From positions 1 to 64,000 of the forward strand of contig CACYWN010000014.1 of NCBI GenBank assembly GCA_902778105.1: a stretch of 64,000 nt of DNA. Direction: 5' to 3'. The translations under genes and the position numbers were made by a program. The first letter of the stretch is position 1. The number at the start of each line of letters is the position of its first letter. A model generated the notes under the pieces. It had not been told where the DNA came from and did not search any database. It was given only the letters and a program-made list of their open reading frames with translations. Below, one piece after another: positions 27,616-36,904 of this stretch. The stretch is from an uncultured Bacteroidia bacterium (GTDB lineage: Bacteria > Bacteroidota > Bacteroidia > Bacteroidales > UBA932).

Positions 27616-29388
27616 TTAGTCGATGTCAAACTTGATTTTCTTGTCGAAGTAAATGGTGTGCAGCAGGTGATGCGACTTCTCGGAGCAAGGTTTTCCGTAG
27701 AACTCCTTGTAGATCGCCTGGATCTCGGGGTTCTCGTGGGACTTGCGGATGGGCATGTTGCGGTCCGCCTCGTAGATGGCGGCATGGCGCGCCTTGACGA
27801 TGGAGGCGTCGCCATGGTGATAAGGCTGACCGGCGCCGTCGATGCAGCCGCCGGGACAGGCCATCACTTCCACGAAGTGGTAAGGGCACTCCCCTGCCTT
27901 GATCTGCTCCATGATGGTGCGGGCGTTCTTCAGGCCGTAGACGACGGCGACCTTCAGGTCAGCGACACCGGGAACGGGGATCGTAGCCTCGCGGACACCG
28001 TCCAGGCCACGGACCTCCTCGAAGTCGATACGGGGAAGCGTTTCGCCGGTCAGGACCTCGACGGCCGTACGGAGAGCCGCCTCCATCACGCCGCCCGTGA
28101 CGCCGAAGATGACGGCGGCGCCGGTCGATGCTCCGAGCGGAGAATCGAATTCGGCATCGGGAAGGCTGTTGAAGTCGATGTTGCAGATCTTGATGAGGCG
28201 CGCGAGTTCGCGGGTGGTGATGGAGTAGTTCACGTCCGGATCGCCGTTCACACCGAGCTCCTCACGCTCGCACTCGTACTTCTTCGCCACGCAAGGCATG
28301 ACGGAAACACAGATGAGATTCTTGCGCGGGATGCCGATCTTGTCGGCGAAGTAGGTCTTCACCGTGGCGCCGAACATACCCTGCGGGGATTTCGCCGTGG
28401 AAGGATAGTCGCGGAGTTCCGGATAGAATTTCTCGTAGAAGTTGACCCACGCGGGGCAGCAGGAGGTCATGATCGGGATCTTGACGTCCTTGTCGCCGGC
28501 GAGGTAGGCCTTGAGGCGGCCGATCACTTCCGTGCCTTCTTCCATGATGGTCAGGTCGGCGGACCAGTCCGTATCGAACACGTAGTCGAACCCGATGGCC
28601 TTGAGGGCGGCGGCAATCTTGCCGGTGACGATGCTTCCCGGAGGCATGCCGAATTCCTCGCCCAGGGCCACGCGCACGGCGGGAGCCACCTGGACGCAGG
28701 TCTTCACGTCCGGATTCGCGATGTCGCGGAGGATCTTGCCGGTGTTGTCCACCTCGGCGAGGGCGCCGGTAGGGCACACGGCGACGCACTGGCCGCAAAG
28801 GACGCAGTTGGTGTCCGTGAGGTTCTTTCCGAAAGCGGTGGAAACCACGGCCGGGAATCCCCTTTCAACGGCTCCGATGGCACCGACGCTCTGGTACTCG
28901 TGGCACACGGACTCACAGCGGCGGCACATGATGCACTTGTTGGCATCCCGGACGATGGAAGGCGAGAACTCCTTCGCATACTGGGACTGCTGGCCCTTGA
29001 AGGGAATCTCGCGGATACCCATGTCCGCGGCCAGGGCCTGCAGCTCGCACTTCCCGCTCTTGGGGCACTGGAGGCAGTCGTTGGGATGGTCGCTGAGCAT
29101 GAGCTCAAGGACGGTCCGGCGCGCATTGAGCGCCCGGAAAGAATTGGTCTTCACGACCATGTCCGGCATGCATTCGGTGATACAGGCCGGCGCCAGATTC
29201 CTGCGGCCGACGACCTCCACCACGCACACGCGGCATCCGCCGGGGCGGTTTTCGAGGGCGAGGCCATCGAGTTCGAAATGGCAGAGGGTAGGAATCCTGA
29301 TACCCATCTGCTCGGCAGCTTTCAGAATGGTCGTACCGCGCGGCACTTCCACTTCCCTGTTGTCTATGGTCAATTTGATAGTATCCAT
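27616..29388 (-). CDS. hydA: [FeFe] hydrogenase catalytic subunit HydA
   Basis: 590 aa, start MDTIKLTIDN. N-terminal [2Fe-2S] ferredoxin domain (C36, C52, C55), a His/Cys-ligated cluster region (HPNDCLQCPKSGKCELQ), two 4Fe-4S motifs (CIMCRRCESVCHE, CVLCGQCVAVCP), then the H-cluster domain with TSCCPAW (near residue 310), VMPCVAKKYE (near 364) and MACPGGCIDGAG (near 509). All catalytic residues are canonical. The N-terminal clusters are typical of HydA/HndD in NAD(P)-linked electron-bifurcating hydrogenases. GGAGGA precedes the ATG by 7 bases, an unusual Shine-Dalgarno-like site here. Confidence 0.95.
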   Translation of the reverse strand: MDTIKLTIDNREVEVPRGTTILKAAEQMGIRIPTLCHFELDGLALENRPGGCRVCVVEVVGRRNLAPACITECMPDMVVKTNSFRALNARRTVLELMLSDHPNDCLQCPKSGKCELQALAADMGIREIPFKGQQSQYAKEFSPSIVRDANKCIMCRRCESVCHEYQSVGAIGAVERGFPAVVSTAFGKNLTDTNCVLCGQCVAVCPTGALAEVDNTGKILRDIANPDVKTCVQVAPAVRVALGEEFGMPPGSIVTGKIAAALKAIGFDYVFDTDWSADLTIMEEGTEVIGRLKAYLAGDKDVKIPIMTSCCPAWVNFYEKFYPELRDYPSTAKSPQGMFGATVKTYFADKIGIPRKNLICVSVMPCVAKKYECEREELGVNGDPDVNYSITTRELARLIKICNIDFNSLPDAEFDSPLGASTGAAVIFGVTGGVMEAALRTAVEVLTGETLPRIDFEEVRGLDGVREATIPVPGVADLKVAVVYGLKNARTIMEQIKAGECPYHFVEVMACPGGCIDGAGQPYHHGDASIVKARHAAIYEADRNMPIRKSHENPEIQAIYKEFYGKPCSEKSHHLLHTIYFDKKIKFDID

Positions 29389-29402
29389 GTATTGTTCCTC
29401 CC

Positions 29403-31196
29403 TTATTGAATGCTGATTGCTCCGAATTTGCACTTCTCGATACAGGTGCCGCACTTGATGCAGTCCAGCTGGTTGATGACGTGCGGGTTCTTGACGGTGC
29501 CGCTGATGGCGCTGACGGGGCAGGCCCGGGCGCAGGCCGTACAGCCTTTACACTTGGCGGGGTCGATGACGTACTTCTTCAGGGCCTTGCACTGGCCGGC
29601 ACGGCATTTCTTGTCGACGACGTGCTCCACGTATTCGTCCCAGAAATTGCTGATGGTGGACAGAACAGGGTTCGGGGAGGTCTGGCCCAGGCCGCAGAGG
29701 GCCGTGTCCTTGATGACCGCAGAGAGGTTCTTGAGCTGTTCGAGGTCCTCCATCGTGCCCTTGCCGTCCGTGATCTTGGTGAGGATCTCCAGGAGGCGGC
29801 GGTTGCCCACGCGGCACGGGGTGCACTTTCCGCAGGACTCGTCCACGGTGAAGCCCAGGTAGAACTTGGCGATGGCGACCATGCAGTCGTCCTCGTCCAT
29901 GACGATCATACCGCCGGAACCCATCATGGAACCCGCGGCCACGAGGCTGTCATAGTCGATGGGGGTATCCAGGTGCTTTTCCGTAAGGCAGCCGCCCGAA
30001 GGACCGCCGGTCTGGACGGCCTTGAACTTCTTGCCGCCCTTGATGCCGCCGCCGATCTCGTAGATGATCTCCCGCAGGGTGATGCCCATCGGGACCTCGA
30101 TGAGGCCGACGTTGTTGATCTTTCCGGCGAGGGCGAAGACCTTCGTTCCCTTGGACTTCTCGGTGCCGATGCTGGCGAACCAGTCGGCGCCCTTGTTGAT
30201 GATCACCGGGATGTTCGCATACGTCTCCACGTTGTTCACGTTGGTGGGCTTGCCCAGGTAACCGGACTGGGCGGGGAACGGAGGTTTGAAGGTAGGCTCG
30301 CCGCGCTTCCCTTCCATGGAATGGATCAGGGCCGTTTCCTCGCCGCAGACGAACGCACCGGCACCATAGCGGAGTTCGATCTCGAAATCGAAACCGGTTC
30401 CGAAGATGTCCTTGCCCAGCAGACCGTACTCTTCGGCCTGCTGGATGGCGACCTGGAGACGGTGGATGGCGAGGGGATATTCGGCACGGATGTAGATGAG
30501 ACCCTTGCTGGCCCCGATGCAGTAGCCGCAGATGGCCATGGCCTCGAGGATGGAATGGGGATCACCTTCCAGGAGGGAACGGTCCATGAAGGCGCCCGGG
30601 TCACCCTCGTCAGCGTTGCAGACGACGTATTTCTGCTCGCCGGGACGGCTCTTGGACGCGATCTCCCACTTCAGGCCCGTGGGGAAACCGGCACCGCCGC
30701 GTCCGCGGAGGCCGGATTTCTTGATCTCGGCGATCACCTGCTCCGGGGTCATCTCGGTCAGGCACTTGGCCAGGGCGGCATAGCCGTCACGCGCGATGGA
30801 TTCCTCGATGTTCTCGGGATCGATGAAACCGCAGTTGCGCAGGGCGATGCGGAGCTGTTTCTTGTAGAACTCCATGTGCTTGGAGTCGGGGACGCTCTGG
30901 TTGGTGTCGGGGGCCACATAGAGCAGGCGCTGGACCTTACGGCCCTTGATGATGTGCTCCTCGATGATTTCCTTCGCATCGGACGGCTTGACCCGCGTGT
31001 AGAAGGTGTTGTCGGGGATGATCTTCACGATGGGGCCCCGTTCGCAGAATCCGAAGCAGCCGGTGACGACCACCTTCGCGAAATCGGTCAGGTCGTGGGC
31101 CACGAGTTCCTTGTTGAGTTCGGCAACAATCTCATGGCTGGCGGATGCGGAGCAACCTGTTCCACCGCATACCAGAATATGCATTTTTACTGCCAT
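29403..31196 (-). CDS. hydB: Hydrogenase subunit HydB (NuoF-like)
   Basis: 597 aa. N-terminal thioredoxin-like [2Fe-2S] domain (CGGTGCSASA, CFGFCERGP), an NADH/FMN domain (GLRGRGGAGFPTG, the NADH-binding glycine loop), a 4Fe-4S motif ESCGKCTPCRVG, and two C-terminal ferredoxin clusters (CKGCTACARACP, CIKCGTCIEKCK). This fits HydB/HndC, the flavin subunit of the bifurcating hydrogenase that links NAD(H), ferredoxin and H2. 14 bases before hydA. Confidence 0.95.
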   Translation of the reverse strand: MAVKMHILVCGGTGCSASASHEIVAELNKELVAHDLTDFAKVVVTGCFGFCERGPIVKIIPDNTFYTRVKPSDAKEIIEEHIIKGRKVQRLLYVAPDTNQSVPDSKHMEFYKKQLRIALRNCGFIDPENIEESIARDGYAALAKCLTEMTPEQVIAEIKKSGLRGRGGAGFPTGLKWEIASKSRPGEQKYVVCNADEGDPGAFMDRSLLEGDPHSILEAMAICGYCIGASKGLIYIRAEYPLAIHRLQVAIQQAEEYGLLGKDIFGTGFDFEIELRYGAGAFVCGEETALIHSMEGKRGEPTFKPPFPAQSGYLGKPTNVNNVETYANIPVIINKGADWFASIGTEKSKGTKVFALAGKINNVGLIEVPMGITLREIIYEIGGGIKGGKKFKAVQTGGPSGGCLTEKHLDTPIDYDSLVAAGSMMGSGGMIVMDEDDCMVAIAKFYLGFTVDESCGKCTPCRVGNRRLLEILTKITDGKGTMEDLEQLKNLSAVIKDTALCGLGQTSPNPVLSTISNFWDEYVEHVVDKKCRAGQCKALKKYVIDPAKCKGCTACARACPVSAISGTVKNPHVINQLDCIKCGTCIEKCKFGAISIQ

Positions 31197-31220
31197 AATC
31201 GCGCTGTAGGGAGGTTAAGG

Positions 31221-31610
31221 TTAGATGGATCTGTAATTGGCGGGCAGGATGCCTTCTATCAGTTCACCCCCGATGATGTACTTCTCAATGATTTCCTGCG
31301 CGCGCGGGATCTTCACGTCCCCGAAAACGACGGGGTCCTTTCCGGGGATGGTGACTTCGACCGTGGGCTCCGCATAGCTGTAACCCATGTCGCCCACCTG
31401 CATGACCAGGGCCTTGATCTGGCGCTTGTCCAGTTCGGTGATGAGGTAGCTCATCGTTTCCTTCGCGCCAGAGGCGATACCGCTGGTAGCCATTCCGACC
31501 TTGATTTGAATGATGGCATCGGGGGAATTGCTGTTCTCACGCAGCGACATCCTCGACTGCATACCCTCTTTCATCTTGCGAAGATCCGCAAGATTCCTGA
31601 TTTTATCCAT
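31221..31610 (-). CDS. HndB-like thioredoxin-fold protein without cysteines
   Basis: 129 aa aligned by eye to the small [2Fe-2S] proteins preceding NuoF-like genes (IKVGMATSGIASGAKETM, MGYSYAEPTVEV, PVVFGDVKIPRAQEIIEKY). Family members usually have cysteines in MATCGIA, in QTGC and in GxCYAEP; here they are S, absent and S, and the whole protein contains no Cys, so it cannot bind a cluster. It is the first gene of the hydrogenase operon, 24 bases before hydB, with a GGAGGA motif 5 bases before its ATG. It may keep a structural role in the complex. Confidence 0.8.
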   Translation of the reverse strand: MDKIRNLADLRKMKEGMQSRMSLRENSNSPDAIIQIKVGMATSGIASGAKETMSYLITELDKRQIKALVMQVGDMGYSYAEPTVEVTIPGKDPVVFGDVKIPRAQEIIEKYIIGGELIEGILPANYRSI

Positions 31611-31679
31611 AGGATTCCTCCAGTTTAATAGTGTTAAATAATGATAATTATTGTTGGTTAATGAGTCTCTTTTTCTTGG

Positions 31680-31710
31680 CTAATATACATAATAGTTTTC
31701 AAAATACAAA
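31680..31710 (-). promoter_or_regulatory. Candidate promoter of the hydrogenase operon
   Basis: Minus strand TTTG (31710-31707), 19-bp spacer, TATATTAG (31687-31680), one mismatch from TAnnTTTG. The leader to the ATG at 31610 would be about 60-65 nt. It abuts the upstream terminator, whose T-run supplies part of the -33 region. Confidence 0.5.
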
Positions 31711-31743
31711 AAAAAGGAGCCGGCTCATCACTGAGTCAGCTCC
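31708..31743 (-). terminator. Intrinsic terminator after the SSB-like gene
   Basis: Minus strand GGAGCTGACTCA / TGAGCCGGCTCC with a short loop, followed by eight T residues. It isolates the FKBP-OB operon from the hydrogenase operon downstream. Confidence 0.85.
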
Positions 31744-31764
31744 TTGTGCCTTGATTCCGCGTTC

Positions 31765-32163
31765 CTAGAACGGGAGGTCTTCCTCGCCCTGGGATTCCGC
31801 GGGCATGTCCTCGAGGGTGGGGGCCGGTGCCTGCTGGAATGCAGGGGCCGCCGCCTGCACGGGTGCAGGAGCGGCCGGCTGGGCGCCGGCAGGGGCGATC
31901 TTCCAGATCTGGAGGTCGTTGTACCAGCGGCCGTTGTATTCACGGCTCTTGAGGTTGAAAGACACTTTCACCTTATCCCCGACCTGGTACTTGGAAAGCT
32001 CCTGGACCTTGTCCGAACCCCAGGCCGTAAAGCAGGCCTTGGCAGTGTAGTTGCCGTCGGGATACTCCAGGATGAACTCCTGCTTGGCCCAGGGGCCGCG
32101 CGCGGAGTTGCCGGATGCGACCGGGAGTTTCTGGAAGAGGGTTCCCTCGATCTCGAGTGCCAT
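31765..32163 (-). CDS. OB-fold protein with SSB-like acidic tip (DUF3127-like)
   Basis: 132 aa. The N-terminal about 90 residues form an OB-like domain (GPWAKQEFILEYPDG, VGDKVKVSFNLKSREYNGRW) of the DUF3127 type. A Pro/Ala/Gln-rich linker follows, ending EEDLPF, similar to the acidic tail by which single-strand binding proteins recruit partner enzymes. A single-strand DNA role is inferred from this layout. 3 bases after the FKBP gene, in one transcript, and ended by a strong terminator. recQ lies divergently upstream of the pair. Confidence 0.75.
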   Translation of the reverse strand: MALEIEGTLFQKLPVASGNSARGPWAKQEFILEYPDGNYTAKACFTAWGSDKVQELSKYQVGDKVKVSFNLKSREYNGRWYNDLQIWKIAPAGAQPAAPAPVQAAAPAFQQAPAPTLEDMPAESQGEEDLPF

Positions 32164-32166
32164 AGG

Positions 32167-32940
32167 TTACTTCTTTCCGGGTTTGGCGGACTTGGCAGGC
32201 TCCTCGGCGGGGGCGACGAAGGTGCCGACCTTGTTCAGGGTCACGTCGAACACGAGCGTGGAGTTGGGCTCGATGCCGCGGGTGCCATACTCGCCGTAAG
32301 CGAGTTCACCGGGGATGACGAGCTTGACCTTGCCGCCTTCGCCGATGAGCTTCATGCCCTCGCTCCAGCCCTTGATGACACGGTTGAGGGTGAAGTTGAT
32401 GTTCTCGTTCTCGTCGAACACGGTGCCGTCGAGCAAGGTGCCCTTGTAGTCGACCCAGACGGTATCCTGGTCGGCGACGGCCTTCTTGCCGTTACCGGCT
32501 TCGATGATCTGGTAGGCGAGACCGCTCTCGGTCTTCTGCGCGCCCTCTTCCTGGAGGAACTTCTCGATGTACGCGGCACCCTTCTCGTTGTTCAGGGCGC
32601 CGGTGTAGGCACGACGCTTCTGGATGAAGCCGTCGAGGACCGTGTTCATCTCGTTGGGATCGATCTTGAACTGCTTGAAGAAGGTGGAATCCTGGGGCGT
32701 GCCCTCGGCCTTCATCCAGTCCTTGATACCCTTGATCATCTGGTCGTAGTTGACCTCACCGAAATTGTTGCCCTTGATCCAGGAACCGAAGTTCACACCG
32801 ATCAGGTAGCTGGCGGAGTCGACCTGGGCCTTGCTCGGAAGAAGGTCACGGACTTCCTGGCTGCCCTCGACCTGGGAGGTGCCGCATGCCACCATCAGCA
32901 CAGCGGCCGACGCGATGGCGAAAATCTTGGAAATTTTCAT
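32167..32940 (-). CDS. FKBP-type peptidyl-prolyl isomerase lipoprotein
   Basis: 257 aa, start [10 protein letters not shown] with lipobox LMVAC. An N-terminal FKBP_N dimerisation region ([17 protein letters not shown]) precedes a C-terminal FKBP domain (about 165-245) with [32 protein letters not shown] and [10 protein letters not shown]. It would assist folding of outer-membrane or periplasmic proteins. A short C-terminal lysine-rich tail (KSAKPGKK) is present. First gene of the pair with the OB protein. Confidence 0.92.
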   Translation of the reverse strand: MKISKIFAIASAAVLMVACGTSQVEGSQEVRDLLPSKAQVDSASYLIGVNFGSWIKGNNFGEVNYDQMIKGIKDWMKAEGTPQDSTFFKQFKIDPNEMNTVLDGFIQKRRAYTGALNNEKGAAYIEKFLQEEGAQKTESGLAYQIIEAGNGKKAVADQDTVWVDYKGTLLDGTVFDENENINFTLNRVIKGWSEGMKLIGEGGKVKLVIPGELAYGEYGTRGIEPNSTLVFDVTLNKVGTFVAPAEEPAKSAKPGKK

Positions 32941-32971
32941 CTTATAAATTTTAACAAGTTTCAAGTCCAGA

Positions 32972-33003
32972 GGCTCACTATGAGCCGCTATCCTGCAAAG
33001 ATA
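32972..33003 (-). promoter_or_regulatory. -7 box and leader hairpin of the FKBP gene
   Basis: Minus strand TATCTTTG (33003-32996), then a leader containing a perfect 6-bp hairpin GGCTCA / TGAGCC (32972-32986), about 32 bases before the ATG. No clear -33 element. The rest of 33004-33156 has no convincing recQ promoter. Confidence 0.6.
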
Positions 33004-33156
33004 ACGTTTTTTCTTGAAATAACACGAAATAATGTCAATGTTCGAAAGATTGCCACAAAAATGAAACTATTTCTGCAGGATTTTTCGGGAAAAGGAAGCG
33101 ACAAATTTGGTTTTTTCCTTCCTATTTGTTAAATTGTGGCACTTAACACGCGGACT

Positions 33157-35352
33157 ATGGCCTTCGACTCCTCCATCCTTCAGTCCAAGTTGAAGCAGTT
33201 TTTCGGCTTCGACTCCTTCAAGGGTGACCAGCTGCGCATCATCCAACATCTGGTTGAAGGGGGAAACGCATTTGTCCTGATGCCCACCGGCGGCGGAAAA
33301 TCCCTGTGCTACCAGCTCCCCGCCCTGGTGATGGAAGGGACCGCCATCGTCATCTCCCCCCTCATCGCCCTGATGAAGAACCAGGTGGACGCCATCCGCG
33401 GATTCGTGGAATCGAATGACGGCATCGCCCATTTCCTCAACTCCTCGCTGAGCCGCCAGCAGGTGGCCGACGTCCGGGAAGACCTCCTGAGCGGGGTGAC
33501 CAAACTCCTGTACGTCGCCCCCGAATCCCTGACCAAGGAGGAAAACATCGCCCTCCTGAAGGAAATCCACATTTCCTTCTACGCCGTGGACGAAGCGCAC
33601 TGCATATCCGAATGGGGACACGATTTCCGGCCGGAATACCGGAAGATCCGTTCCATCATCGAGGAAATCCAGCCGGCCCCGGTCATCGCCCTGACGGCGA
33701 CCGCCACACCCAAGGTCCAGAGCGACATCCTCAAGAACCTCCGCATAACGGACGCCACCGTGTTCAAGTCCTCCTTCAACCGCCCGAACCTGTATTACGA
33801 GATCCGGGACAAGGTGGAACCGGAGAAGGACATCATCCGCTTCATCCGCCAGAACCCCGGGAAGTCGGGCATCATCTACTGCCTGAGCCGCAAGAAAGTG
33901 GAGGAACTCGCCCAGCTGCTGTCCATCAACGGCATCCGGGCCCTCCCCTACCACGCCGGACTGGATGCGAAGGTCCGCGCCGAGAACCAGGACCGCTTCC
34001 TGATGGAGGACATCCAGGTGATCGTCGCCACCATCGCCTTCGGCATGGGGATCGACAAGCCGGACGTCCGGTTCGTCATCCATTACGACATTCCCAAGAG
34101 CATCGAGGGCTATTACCAGGAAACCGGCCGCGCCGGCCGTGACGGGCAGGAAGGGCTGTGCATCACCTACTACAGCTACAAGGACATCCAGAAACTGGAA
34201 AAATTCATGCAGGGGAAGCCGGTCGCCGAACAGGAGATCGGCCGCCAGCTGCTGGGAGAGACCGTCGCCTACGCGGAATCCAGCCAGTGCCGGAGAAAAC
34301 TGCTGCTCAATTACTTCGGAGAAGACTACCCGCAGGACAACTGCGGCTGCTGCGACAACTGCCTCCACCCCAAGACCCGGTTCGACGGCCGGGAGGAGAT
34401 GTCCCTTGTGATCGAGCTTATCGGCTCCTTGCGCGAGCATTTCAAGATCGAGCACATCGCCGGGATCCTCGCCGGGGTTCCCAACGCCCTGATCAAGTCC
34501 TACCACCACGACCAGCTGGAGCTCTACGGGGCCGGGAAGGACCACGACGTCCGCTTCTGGTCGGCCGTCATCCACCAAGGACTGGTGCTGCATTTCCTGG
34601 ACAAGGACATAGACAATTACGGCCTCATCCGGGCCACCGACGCGGGTCTCGACTTCTATGTCCACCCGCATGAGCTGATGCTGGTGGAGGACCGCACCTT
34701 CACCGGGGACGGCGACGACGAGGAAGACGACCCGGCGGCGGTCCGGGGTGGCGGAGGCGGCGACCAGACGCTCCTCGCGATGCTCAAGGACCTGCGCAAG
34801 GACGAGGCCCGGAAACGCGGGCTCCAGCCCTGGATCATCTTCACGGACCCGTCCCTGGAGGACATGTCCATCCTCTACCCCGTCACCGTGGAGGAACTCC
34901 GGGGCTGCCAGGGTGTCGGCGAAGGAAAGGCCCGCAAGTACGGAAAACCGTTCCTCCAGCTCATCGCCCGCTATGTGGAGGAGAATGATATCCTGCGACC
35001 CGACGACTTTGTCGTCAAGTCCGTCGCCCCGAAATCCGGAAACAAAGTCTACATCATCCAGAGCATCGACCGGAAGATGGCCCTGGAGGACATCGCCGCC
35101 ACCAAGGGCCTGGACCTCCCCGACCTCCTGTCCGAAATCGAAGGCATCGTCGCCACGGGGACGCGCCTGGACATCAACTACTACATCAGGGAGAAACTGG
35201 ACGGGGATGTCGTGGACGAAATCTACACCTGGTTCAAGGAAGAAGCCACCTCCGATTCGCTCGAGGAGGCCCTCGCCGCCCTCCGGAACGACTACGAGGA
35301 CCTGGAAATCCGCCTGGTCCGCATCAAGTTCCTCTGCGAAGTGGCGAACTAG
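33157..35352 (+). CDS. recQ: ATP-dependent DNA helicase RecQ
   Basis: 731 aa, start MAFDSSILQSKL; a GTG 21 bases upstream is in frame but less likely. Helicase core with Walker A MPTGGGKS (residues 42-49), DEAH box AVDEAHCISEWGHDFRPEY, SFNRPNLYYEI and QETGRAGRDGQ. The RQC zinc cysteines are in QCRRKLL and CGCCDNC, a winged helix follows, and an HRDC domain (DEARKRGLQPW, GVGEGKARKYG). The region after HRDC is longer than in E. coli. Probably acts in recombination repair. Confidence 0.95.
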   Translation: MAFDSSILQSKLKQFFGFDSFKGDQLRIIQHLVEGGNAFVLMPTGGGKSLCYQLPALVMEGTAIVISPLIALMKNQVDAIRGFVESNDGIAHFLNSSLSRQQVADVREDLLSGVTKLLYVAPESLTKEENIALLKEIHISFYAVDEAHCISEWGHDFRPEYRKIRSIIEEIQPAPVIALTATATPKVQSDILKNLRITDATVFKSSFNRPNLYYEIRDKVEPEKDIIRFIRQNPGKSGIIYCLSRKKVEELAQLLSINGIRALPYHAGLDAKVRAENQDRFLMEDIQVIVATIAFGMGIDKPDVRFVIHYDIPKSIEGYYQETGRAGRDGQEGLCITYYSYKDIQKLEKFMQGKPVAEQEIGRQLLGETVAYAESSQCRRKLLLNYFGEDYPQDNCGCCDNCLHPKTRFDGREEMSLVIELIGSLREHFKIEHIAGILAGVPNALIKSYHHDQLELYGAGKDHDVRFWSAVIHQGLVLHFLDKDIDNYGLIRATDAGLDFYVHPHELMLVEDRTFTGDGDDEEDDPAAVRGGGGGDQTLLAMLKDLRKDEARKRGLQPWIIFTDPSLEDMSILYPVTVEELRGCQGVGEGKARKYGKPFLQLIARYVEENDILRPDDFVVKSVAPKSGNKVYIIQSIDRKMALEDIAATKGLDLPDLLSEIEGIVATGTRLDINYYIREKLDGDVVDEIYTWFKEEATSDSLEEALAALRNDYEDLEIRLVRIKFLCEVAN

Positions 35353-35367
35353 CGCAGGGGGCCGGGT

Positions 35368-36702
35368 TTACCATTTTGAAGAGAATACACTGGGGGATAT
35401 GGCCAGGGAGAACCAGCCCCAGCGGGCCTGTTTGCTGTCTCCCTCCTGTTTCAGGCGGGCCATCGTGTCGGTTCCGGACATCTGGGTATAGCCGGCGGAA
35501 AGGGAGATGTCCTTGCTGATGGCATAGCTCAGCTTCAGTTCCACGCTGTGACCCAGCGTGCGGCTCAGGTCTTCCAAGTGGGTGGCCACGGCCAGATAGT
35601 GGTAGGTCAATCCGCAAGTCAGAGAGGAGAAAGGCTTCCCGAAAGCGCCGATGAAAGCATTCTGGAGGCCGGGCGTGAAACCATTGGTGTAAGCGCTCGC
35701 GTAGAAATAGTCCATGATCCCGTAGAATTTGTTCCGGGAACCGTACATTGGCGAGAATCCTCCTTCCACCTCGTGCCGTGGCAGACCGAACTGGCCGCCG
35801 TAGGTCACCGGCACGTAGTCGTCACCGCTGAGGTAGTCGTAACCCAGCTCGAATCCCCATCGTTCACCGGGCTTGACGGTCGCCTTCGCGCTGGCCATCC
35901 AGGCCTTGATCGGCATGGCCTCCTTGTCCGTGTTCACCACTTGGCCGGTCTGCCGGTAATAGGAGGCTTCGAACGTCAGGAATTTGGGATGATAGTTCAG
36001 ATAGCCGCCCGTCATCTGCTGATACTCGATGCGGGCGGGATCGGCCTCGCTGTCCGGCTGTCCGGCCTGCTGGCCGATGTTCATCAGCAGCAGGGACGCC
36101 CCGAGCGGGAACTTGGGAATGTCATAGTGGTACCACACCGTCTGCATGGCCTTGTAATACTGTGCGCCGCCGTCGTAATAGGTGCCGGAATACATGTTGT
36201 CCGCGTTCTGGTTGTAGGCCAGGATGGCGTGGAGCTTGTGACCATGCCCCTCGTAACCCAGGCGCAACACATCGTGGGAATAGGCTGCCGTAGCAAAGTC
36301 ATTGGTGCCGATGATGCGTTCGTCGTCATAGGAAAGCGCCACCCGGCCGGCCTGGGCAAAAAGGCCATGCCGGGAACACAGCTTCACCCAGCCTTCATAG
36401 AGGTTGACACCCTGGTTCCCTTTCATGCCCCAGATCGCCGTGTTCTGAAAGACGGTATGGACCTGCAGGGCCGAGCGCTCGTACCCGACGATCAGGAGGT
36501 TTCGCCCGTAAAGAAAGTGGGACACGTCTTCCGTAGAGGCGGCGGCCCTGGGCATACCGCCGCCGCAGGTTTCTCCGTGCGTGACGGACTGCAGCCGGAT
36601 GCTCAGCTTATTCTCCAGCGTGTCGGTCTGGGCGCAGATGCGACCATGCACCAGAAAGGAGACTGCGGTAAGAAGGATCAGAGGAAAAAAACGTCTGTTC
36701 AT
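35368..36702 (-). CDS. Outer-membrane beta-barrel protein
   Basis: 444 aa, start MNRRFFPLILLTA with signal peptide to about HGRICA. The rest is a series of amphipathic strands rich in Tyr, Gly and Trp (VGYERSALQVHTVFQNTAIW, LRLGYEGHGHKLHAILAYN) ending FSSKW. The pattern resembles alginate-export-type porins of Bacteroidetes, which run as one long barrel; the substrate is unknown. Its gene converges on recQ with a 15-base gap. A TATCTTTA box (36734-36727), one mismatch from -7 consensus, lies upstream. Confidence 0.75.
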   Translation of the reverse strand: MNRRFFPLILLTAVSFLVHGRICAQTDTLENKLSIRLQSVTHGETCGGGMPRAAASTEDVSHFLYGRNLLIVGYERSALQVHTVFQNTAIWGMKGNQGVNLYEGWVKLCSRHGLFAQAGRVALSYDDERIIGTNDFATAAYSHDVLRLGYEGHGHKLHAILAYNQNADNMYSGTYYDGGAQYYKAMQTVWYHYDIPKFPLGASLLLMNIGQQAGQPDSEADPARIEYQQMTGGYLNYHPKFLTFEASYYRQTGQVVNTDKEAMPIKAWMASAKATVKPGERWGFELGYDYLSGDDYVPVTYGGQFGLPRHEVEGGFSPMYGSRNKFYGIMDYFYASAYTNGFTPGLQNAFIGAFGKPFSSLTCGLTYHYLAVATHLEDLSRTLGHSVELKLSYAISKDISLSAGYTQMSGTDTMARLKQEGDSKQARWGWFSLAISPSVFSSKW

Positions 36703-36738
36703 GGAAAGCTGTATCACAAGTTGTTGTAAAGATACTAA

Positions 36739-36903
36739 ACAAATTGGTTTCCCGCGTATTGCGAGGGAATTCCAGGCATCCTGTTCCTCTGCGCCAGCGC
36801 CAGCAGGGAATCCTCCCACGCCGATGTGATGGAAGACGGCATCTACAACGATGCCAACTACGGGAACGTATACCGGAACACCCTGAAGGAGTTCCTGCAA
36901 TAA
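36739..36903 (+). pseudogene. Fragment of a lost gene, C-terminal end
   Basis: An open frame of 54 codons without a start, ended by TAA at 36901-36903. Codons use G/C at the third position like real genes here. The peptide ends YNDANYGNVYRNTLKEFLQ, which reads like a globular protein's C-terminus. The frame is closed upstream by TAA at 36736-36738. It lies in the otherwise empty gap between the barrel and STAS genes. I do not recognise the family. Confidence 0.45.
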
Positions 36904-36904
36904 C

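Noticed and set aside
29406-31628. Plus-strand frame of 740 codons opposite hydB
   Set aside because: hydB on the minus strand has all expected cluster and NADH motifs; the plus frame has none.
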